Assembly: GCA_003427395.1 (NCBI GenBank)
Contig: BFEA01000569.1
Location: forward strand, 599,324 to 621,442
Direction: 5' to 3'
DNA length: 22,119 nt
Source: Chara braunii
Taxonomy: Eukaryota > Streptophyta > Charophyceae > Charales > Characeae
The first letter of the stretch is position 1. Every line of letters starts with the position of its first letter. Below, in pieces: positions 16,319-22,119 of this stretch. Position numbers and translations under genes: made by a program. Under the pieces are notes generated by a model. The model had not been told where the DNA came from, did no database searches, and was given only the letters and a program-made list of their open reading frames with translations.

Positions 16319-17329
16319 GCAAAAGGGCATAGATTCGGTTGCTGAAGATGCACAAAGGTGCACTCAGACTCACGTGAGAAACTAGTGCAGGGCGCCCACT
16401 CAAAGCTCAAAGATATGGAAATTAAGAATGCAGTTTAGATGCAAGCTCACTTCAACAGGCTATGGCGTATCGGCGCCTGACTATCCCAACCTTCGTCACT
16501 GTGTCCAACCCCACTGTTCACACACGCTCCCACTGGATCACCCTGAATACCACCACACACACAAGCTTAATCTCACTTCCTCCTGCAACAGCTATGGATG
16601 CACTACCACTACTGACTATGGCTACGATCTCCCTTCAGCCCACTTCGTCGTCGGGCAACCTGCTGACCACCTTCGCACAAGACGCTGTAGCAGCGCTTCC
16701 GCATGGCTTCCACAACGAATGAATCCCTTGGCTGGACGCTGCCTCTTGATTTATACTTCTATTTGTGGCTGGTCTGCCCCTTTCCACCGGGCCCTTGGTG
16801 CACACAGTCCCACATGGTACTTGGTAACTGGACTAGGTGAGACCGGTGTCGAGCACATCAGTCCCGCGCGGGGACCCTCCCGACCGCGTCACGCAGGATT
16901 TTGCAGGACTTGTCGCGGAGAGCGTTTGCCGCTCCGGCCGAGTGCGCTAGCCGTACCTCTCGCAAGCCCCTACGACAGGACAGGGTCACGCGAGGCACCG
17001 CTTACCTCCACCTGCGGGAGCTGTCACCATCCCTTAGGTGGGCGTATCCCCGCTGAGCTACTGAACCACATGCAAAGGCTTTTCGTATGCAGTTGCAGAG
17101 GTGGCCCAACCGAGGGCATTTCTCGTTCGCTGCAGCATAAGGGGTTACGCGCGGTCGAACGCCCAAAAATCGAACCTGCACGCGAATCGACGCACTGGGG
17201 GGCTGAGGTCCCAAACGCGACTCGGCGCCGGTCGACTAGGACGCATCACACACACCACGCGTTACACCACACACTCACATCTACACACCAGAAAACACAA
17301 AACAAATATCACAAACAACACTCCTAGTC
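16319..17329 (+). other. Unassigned region with a 299-codon open frame
   Basis: An open frame runs from 16428 to 17327. It starts as MQFRCKLTSTGYG, has CxxC-like pairs (FCRTC, TCGSC, VCSC) and ends in a His/Thr-rich, low-complexity tail. I recognise no domain, and the DNA is GC-rich with local palindromes such as GTCCC/GGGAC (16861-16875) and GAGCG/CGCTC (near 16920). Nearby sequence just after 16318 still shows weak similarity to the DNA after 21611. The frame is long for chance in unbiased DNA, but composition and neighbours give no support for a gene. Confidence 0.2.
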
Positions 17330-17332
17330 CCT

Positions 17333-17665
17333 TCAGTATCCGACCCATAACTTTATGCCGCGAGAATCAGATAGGTATCGCGCGCTGGGCTTTCGTATAA
17401 GAGTCGTGCGAGCGCATGGCCTCCTCATATCGACCAGTCATGCGGGCATATGCAAGCATTCGCGTTAATGTGGTACTACGTAGTACTCGTAACCGCGCGG
17501 CCCTGGACAATCTCGAGGGTCGTGTTTGACACTCAAGTGTCGGCTGACCAGCGCTTTGAGGAGACCCTCTCAGCACTAGACAACCGCCATGCGCGGTTGA
17601 AGACCACACCCTCTTCTGCACCCTGTGCAAAGGGGTTGAGTAGACAACTTCAGGGTTGTCTTGGT
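17333..17665 (+). repeat. GC-rich structured repeat, copy 1
   Basis: Homologous to about 17990-18330 (shared: GACCCATAACTTT, a CGCGCG.GGCTT.GTATAA stretch, and TCTTCTGCACCCTG). Hairpins are GACAC/GTGTC with loop TCAA (17528-17541), CAACCGC/GCGGTTG (17581-17599) and AGACAAC/GTTGTCT (17642-17661). No protein is recognised. Confidence 0.6.
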
Positions 17666-17989
17666 AGCCAAAAATCAAGGGGTTTGACTTTGACGGATGC
17701 CACGGACTACAACGTCCAACTATGATAACTCAAAGGAGGAAGCAACCGCAGGTAGAGAAAGAGGTTCCCCCCCTTTTCTCTCTCTACCTAACCCATATTC
17801 CCCCTTGTATAGTCTGGTAGGCCTTATCAAATAGAAGGGGTAGGCCAGCACGAAAGATGCGTGCAGATGATGCCCAAAATCAGACCCATAGGCAACGTGA
17901 TGTTCGAGACGTTGGAGGCTCGTACGCGGATTCCCATATGCCGACTTGGACTGGCACCTCGTCCACGTCGTTTCGCGCTACCGAAACTC

Positions 17990-18330
17990 GGGTCTGCTGG
18001 CCATAACGCGCTTTTGTCCTTTCCGCTTGACCCATAACTTTCAGGTGCGGAAGTCGGCAAGTACTGCGCGCGTGGCTTGGTATAAAGCCGCGCGGACGCA
18101 GGACCTGCGCATACCGACTAGCAATGCATTCCTACGCGAGCGGTCGTGATGACGGCGCATTACGTGGTGTCCATACCCGAGCGGCCCCACTTGAGCCATG
18201 GGGTCGCTCTCGACGCTCAGGCGTCGACTAAAGTGCGCGCTAAGGGGGGTAAACCTTTAGCGAGCGCAAAACCGGCCTAAGGGCCTTACCGTCTTCTGCA
18301 CCCTGAGGTGCCCCAAGGGGTGCAGGGTAA
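17990..18330 (+). repeat. GC-rich structured repeat, copy 2
   Basis: Diverged copy of 17333-17665. Hairpins are TCGACGC/GCGTCGA with loop TCAG (18210-18227), a GCTAAGG/CCTTTAGC arm (18239-18261) with flanking GCGC pairs, and ACCCTG/CAGGGT (18300-18328) enclosing CCCC/GGGG. The first hairpin sits where copy 1 has GACAC/GTGTC, with the stem changed on both sides. Confidence 0.6.
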
Positions 18331-18509
18331 GATTGTCCCTGAGGCAGGAAGGGATTCGGGGCAGTGGTGAGTTGTCTGGCGCATCACCAACGACGTGCTA
18401 ACCCTTCCGCCCGGAACTCTATCGTTCCACCAAAATAGATTAACACAAGGAAAAAAGGAAAAAGGTTATTTGACGTTAGCCAAAGAAGCATGAGCACCTC
18501 GCCAGACCG

Positions 18510-18790
18510 AGTTGCTAGGGGACAACCCCTCATCCTCGCGGCGCTTCTGTTTCCCCGGAACTGCGTCGTGTGAGCCAGTAGGCTCAGCCTCCGTGCGAGG
18601 GGTAACCCCTTCCGTGCTGGGCCTGGGACATGGGACGTCCTGGACAAGGACCTTGAATTCCAGGTGCGGGACTAACGTCCGACCAACTAACATCATCGAG
18701 TAAGGAAAGACGTGGGCGTGCGGTTGCATAGCCCTGTGAGGGGTACCCGAGCGTACGCCTACTCTGACTATCACATTATCAGGATGGGAA
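18510..18790. repeat. Further GC hairpins
   Basis: AGGGG/CCCCT with loop ACAA (18517-18530), TGAGCC/GGCTCA with loop AGTA (18571-18586), and AGGGG/CCCCT with loop TAA (18598-18610). The sequence CAGGTGCGG after 18650 also occurs at about 18043 inside structured repeat copy 2, so this may be a third, rearranged unit. No gene is seen. Confidence 0.5.
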
Positions 18791-19440
18791 AGGAACAATC
18801 TCACTCAGACAAAAGGTTGTTGGGTAGTTCACTCTCACGACAGTTATGTGGTTTGCCCATCTGAATCCAAAACATAATCACTCAACATGACTCAATCGAG
18901 ACTCTTCCAGACATACCTGCAATCATACGCACAGCATTCAAACAACGTCACACACGCTAAAGGGGTCAACTTTCCAACAATCTGTAGCTCACACCCTGCC
19001 TTATGCACACAAGCCCAACCATTTCCCCACGAATCCTCAACAAAAATACTCGGTCTTTAAGAAATGGCCATTTGTAAAGAAACTGGGTGAAAACCCAAGG
19101 AAACACATAAATCCCGGCAAGGGCCAAGGCCTTAGGTTGAGAGGCAGGAGAAATAGGAAAGTTGAGTCGTAAACCAACGAATCGGCAACCGACCTGTTAT
19201 CAGTGATAACAGAAGAGTGACCCTTTTGAAGGATCAGGTTGAACAAATCAAGCCTTCAAGCGAAATACGGAAACCTACATCACAGTATAGGCCAAAGAGC
19301 AACACTACTACGTTCATGCCCAAAAGGAGAATACTCTCCAAGTCGTAATCCTACTCCTTTACTATTCTCATCGTCAACTCCCCTTACTAGTACCAGGTCA
19401 CTAAGCCTCTCCTCTATTCAGGATGGATCTGCTAAGTAAC
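18791..19440. other. Non-coding spacer with perfect small palindromes
   Basis: No gene is recognised. Palindromes include AAATGGCCATTT (near 19060), TGGGT/ACCCA with loop GAAA (near 19085), CTGTTATCA/TGATAACAG (near 19195-19212), TTGAAGG/CCTTCAA (19226-19260) enclosing TTGA/TCAA, and GGAGA/TCTCC (near 19330). Confidence 0.5.
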
Positions 19441-19443
19441 CCC

Positions 19444-19553
19444 TAGCCAAAAATATTCTAACTCTTCAGGTTCTACGAAATTTCGGCAGCGCTTCCCGTA
19501 GCCAAAAATATTCTAACTCCTCAGGTTCTACGAAATTTCGGCAGCGCTTCCCG
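19444..19553 (+). repeat. 55-bp tandem duplication
   Basis: Two adjacent 55-bp units (19444-19498 and 19499-19553) start TAGCCAAAAATATTCTAACTC and differ at one base (CTC-T-TC against CTC-C-TC). Each contains one copy of the 44-nt module. The near identity shows that this duplication is recent compared with the age of the repeat family. Confidence 0.95.
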
Positions 19554-19959
19554 TAGGAACAGGAGGCTGTCAAGATTTATACAACGCTGAAAACAAAAAA
19601 AGACAAAGCAAGCTACACTTGGGACTAACTCCTGACACTTGTTTGATAGTTAGGATTGAAGATAGTTTACACGATCCCCTTTTTAGAGGATGGTATCGTG
19701 AGCTACCGTCAATTCTAGTTTCAAATAAGGTCAGCCCTACCTTCATCCCAAAATCTCCCTCCCATCATCCATCTTATCTACCTATGGCTCCAACACTTGG
19801 CGAGCATCTAAGCAACTAACCTATCAAAAAGATACCCCAGGCGAGACCCCACAAGCATGCATGAACAAAGATCTCTCACATTCCCACATAAGTTTGGCCC
19901 AAGTAGTTCGTTAGATCACTCAGTTCTTTCCCTTAGTAGACCCCCTCGCCAATGGCATA

Positions 19960-21212
19960 GGATCAGACAATGCCCTAACTTAAGGGTATGTCCAACCTGC
20001 CTAAGTAAACAAGTAAAGGTACACACAACTGGGTTGCCCTAACTTAAGGGTATGCCCAACACCACATCGACTCTAGTCATAAAACATATGACCAGACCGC
20101 CCTAACTTAAGGGTACGTCTGGCTTCTACTTAACTGACGACATGAAGCATAAAACTAGATTGCCCTAACTTAAGGGTATGCCTAGTCAGCTCTACATAAA
20201 GTTACATAGGGCATAGGATCAGGCTGCCCCAACTTAGGGGTGTGCCTAACCTACCTAAAACAAGTACGGACGACGAATGGTCAGACCGCCGTAACTTAAG
20301 GGTACGTCCAACCTACATAACATCAATGACAAGAGCATATCACTAGGCCGCCCTAACTTAAGGGTACACCTAGCTAGCTTAAACAGTTTTAGGTACATAA
20401 GACAACAGGACCAGATCGCCCTAACTTAAGGGTACGCCTGATCTGCCTGAACAATCACAAACGACGTATGACTAAGCCGCCCTAACTTAAGGGTACGCTT
20501 AGTCTCCGCAACGACAATATAAGAGAACAACCATTGATGTACTTGCACAAACTTTATATGTTTATCTCTTATTAGGCAGATGATCAGACCTACCCAACTT
20601 AGAGAGACATCCAATCCTGCCTTGTGTTTAGAAGGGGAAATAAAAGAAGATTTATACTAACTCTTTTGCTCCTTCATATTATCACGAGCATAAGACTGAG
20701 TCGCCCTAACTTAAGGGTACGCTCATCCTGCCCGGGTTACCTTCATTATATTCTTCACTTATATTTCTCCCCTTTTTGTTCTATCTGACTTACTGACTAG
20801 CTTCCCCAACTTAGGGTGCCCGGCCTGTCAGTTCATATAGATTCATATAACATATATCAAAATTTTATACTTTGGTTGACCTTCTTGTTCATGGCTTATG
20901 ATTGAGCTGCCCTAACTTAAGGGTACGCTCAGCCTCATGCCTTTGTCTCCTCAGAAGAAAACACACACAGAACTGGGTGTACGCAACTTAGAATATTCCC
21001 AGCTCCGTTTTCAGCAACCCAAAAAGAAACATCAGGATTCTGAGTCCTCCCAACTTAGGGTGTCCATTTTCCTGTTCAGAAACCCCAAGAAAGAAACAGC
21101 GACTGGTCCGTCCAACTTAGGAGAGGCCCAACCCTCAAAAGGTCACACAGCCAGCCCAACAAACATAAATAAAACATATCACTGAGCCCACATCAACTTA
21201 GAGGAGCTCAAC
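19960..21212 (+). repeat. Hairpin array 2, apex CCCTAACTTAAGGG
   Basis: CCCTAACTTAAGGG occurs exactly at 19973, 20037, 20100, 20163, 20351, 20419, 20480, 20704 and 20910. Variants are at 20227 (CCCC/GGGG, a paired change) and 20289, with looser forms near 20593, 20804, 20985, 21049, 21112 and 21193. The first nine are 61-68 bases apart. Outside the apex come CG/CG or TG/TG with TA bulged on the right, then one bulged base on the left, then a copy-specific outer stem: TGGG/CCCA (20030/20055), CCAGA/TCTGG (20092/20118), ACTAG/CTAGT (20154/20182), CTAGG/CCTAG (20343/20369), ACTAAG/CTTAGT (20471/20498), TGAG/CTCA (20697/20722), ACTGAC/GTCAGT (20792/20827), TGAG/CTCA (20903/20928), CTGGG/CCCAG (20973/20998) and TGAGC/GCTCA (21183/21206). 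Copies at 19973 and 20289 have weak outer stems. Confidence 0.88.
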
Positions 21213-21267
21213 CTTGGGTTGACCCAGTCAAACACATGCAAAACACCTTTTTTCCCACCTTCCCCCC
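21209..21267 (+). repeat. Post-array conserved block, copy 2
   Basis: CAACCTTGGGTTGACCCAG, CAAACACATGCAAAACACC and CCCACCTTCCC correspond to 15921-15977 in copy 1. Confidence 0.75.
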
Positions 21268-21459
21268 TATTCAATTCGCCTGAATTCGCTCAAGTTTATC
21301 TGAACTCTCATATATATTTGTTCATTTAACCTTTCACAAAACATGCCCTAACATACATAGCAAAGTAACGATAATAACCTTCCATAGTTATTGTTCAGAT
21401 ACCCAAGGGATAATAGTTTAGGGGAAGGGATCACCTGTGTCAGACGAAGTTATGCCTGA

Positions 21460-21611
21460 AGTTCCCTGCCTCCAGAACCCCGCCTGGGCTCCAGCAGAGC
21501 TCCCACAATCGATGGGTGGACCTCCCACAAGGTCTTGATGCGGACTTACGGGTTGCAATCCCGCCTGCCGCCTTCCTCTTGTAACTTCAGACTAGACTTA
21601 GAGTAAGAAGG
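21460..21611 (+). repeat. 3' conserved block, copy 2
   Basis: It corresponds to 16162-16318. It contains CGGG-TTGCAAT-CCCG (21549-21563), a four-pair arm with a seven-base loop, and ends AGACTAGACTTAGAGTAAG. The arm resembles a tRNA T-arm but lacks the exact TTCGA loop. Confidence 0.8.
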
Positions 21612-22119
21612 ATAGAGGTAGAGATGTTTAAACTCTCGACATCCAAGAGTGGTGCGCACAGACTCGCTGAGAGGACCTTGTGATCTTGAATCGCCTGAGG
21701 GCCCCGCAATGGTGGCCACTTGACGCAGTAGAACCAGTCAAAAACTTTTGTCAAAATGCAGAATAACCACTCTCGGACCACCTCCAAAGTCGTAGCACGA
21801 CCTCCACACAAGCCTAAACGCTTCGCTAAGTCGTACTGTCGCTCCCCCTGACAGGACCGCCGTTCCTATGTCCCTAAAGACTGCACCTAATTAGAACACC
21901 TGCCTGTGTCCTATTTGAAAAACCTCAGTACTCAGCGAACCACATCAGCTGCAACGTCGCTACCGTCAGCAACAGCAACGGTGGCAACCAGCTATGTTGA
22001 GACAACCGCAGAAGACACAGCACGGTTAACCAGAACACCGTGCGCTCAACAAGGGTGCTCAACAAGCATGATGGAAGCAGCAACTCCACCATACCAGGCC
22101 ACCGAGGGATGCAGCAACG
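21612..22119. other. Right-edge DNA, no gene seen
   Basis: The first part shows weak similarity to the sequence after copy 1 (near 16345-16385: a GTGC(G/A)C...CAGACTC.C...GAGA pattern), so family homology may extend past the 3' block. The remainder has repeated CAACA/CAGCAA words and no recognised feature. The window ends without a boundary. Confidence 0.4.

Larger units (their letters stand above)
19458..21611 (+). mobile_element. Hairpin-array repeat family, copy 2
   Basis: Same order of conserved parts as 14654-16318: 44-nt modules (19458-19501 and 19513-19556), CAAGATTTATA (19571-19581), a CTTCATCCCAA block, a conserved 26-mer ending TGGCGAGCATCTAA (19786-19811), hairpin array 2, the TTGGGTTGACCCAG block (21209-21267) and the 3' block (21460-21611). 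It is longer than copy 1, mostly because of the array. It is too diverged from copy 1 for the two to be LTRs of one recent insertion. No terminal repeats or coding region were recognised. Confidence 0.6.

Noticed and set aside
17020-17075. Minus-strand tRNA, from an A-box-like TAGCTCAGCGGGG
   Set aside because: The D-stem does not pair, no B box follows at a proper distance, and no cloverleaf can be drawn.
17150-17190. Minus-strand B box (GGTTCGATTTT)
   Set aside because: The T-stem does not pair, and the A-box-like word lies on the wrong side of it.
19960-21212. CCCTAA/TTAGGG-like words as interstitial telomere repeats
   Set aside because: CCCTAA occurs once per 63-bp unit inside a hairpin apex and is never in tandem head-to-tail hexamers.
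14654-21611. The two hairpin-array units as the LTR pair of one retrotransposon
   Set aside because: They are too diverged, have different internal arrays and lengths, and no PBS, polypurine tract or pol lies between them.

Overview
The window looks like intergenic DNA from a large, repeat-rich eukaryotic nuclear genome. I see no cellular protein gene, no rRNA and no convincing tRNA. The recognisable coding sequence is all decayed Ty3/gypsy (Metaviridae-type) LTR retrotransposon, two elements carrying chromodomain-type tails and one group using an initiator-tRNA-Met primer site. That combination, with the look of the gag and pol proteins, fits a streptophyte (a charophyte-like green alga or a plant). 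The lineage is an inference.

Layout. 1-1313: low-complexity DNA, small hairpins and no gene. 1314 to about 5300, minus strand: element A, a broken gag-protease-RT-RNase H-integrase-chromodomain set. About 5340-6944, plus strand: element B, the integrase half of a chromovirus with an intact DD35E triad and a good chromodomain. 6945-8290: non-coding, ending in nested GC hairpins and a T7 tract. 8290-11100, minus strand: element C, which has a 5' LTR end, primer-binding site, gag, zinc knuckle, protease and the start of RT, and is then cut off. 11101-11697: a truncated LTR fused head-to-head to an inverted copy of the same LTR. 13519-13945: another LTR of this family with a perfect 12-nt primer-binding site but no gag after it.

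The right half (14.4-21.6 kb) contains no recognised protein. It holds two diverged copies of an unnamed repeat family (about 14654-16318 and 19458-21611). Each has the same order: paired 44-nt modules, a conserved spacer, a long array of small hairpins, a conserved TTGGTTGACC-type block, and a conserved 3' block ending GACTAGACTTAGAGTAAGAAGG. The two arrays use different apical sequences (CATT-CTGCTTAGAAAC-AATG in one, CCCT-AACTTA-AGGG in the other) but the same design: a fixed apex, a single bulged base on the 5' side, and an outer stem whose sequence differs from copy to copy while staying self-complementary. Between the copies lies a GC-rich region with its own repeated, covarying hairpins (about 17330-18610).

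The retroelements are dead: stops, frameshifts, lost catalytic or zinc-binding residues, and short tandem duplications are all visible. The covarying hairpin arrays are the part I cannot match to any family I know, and they are the best candidate for something undescribed.
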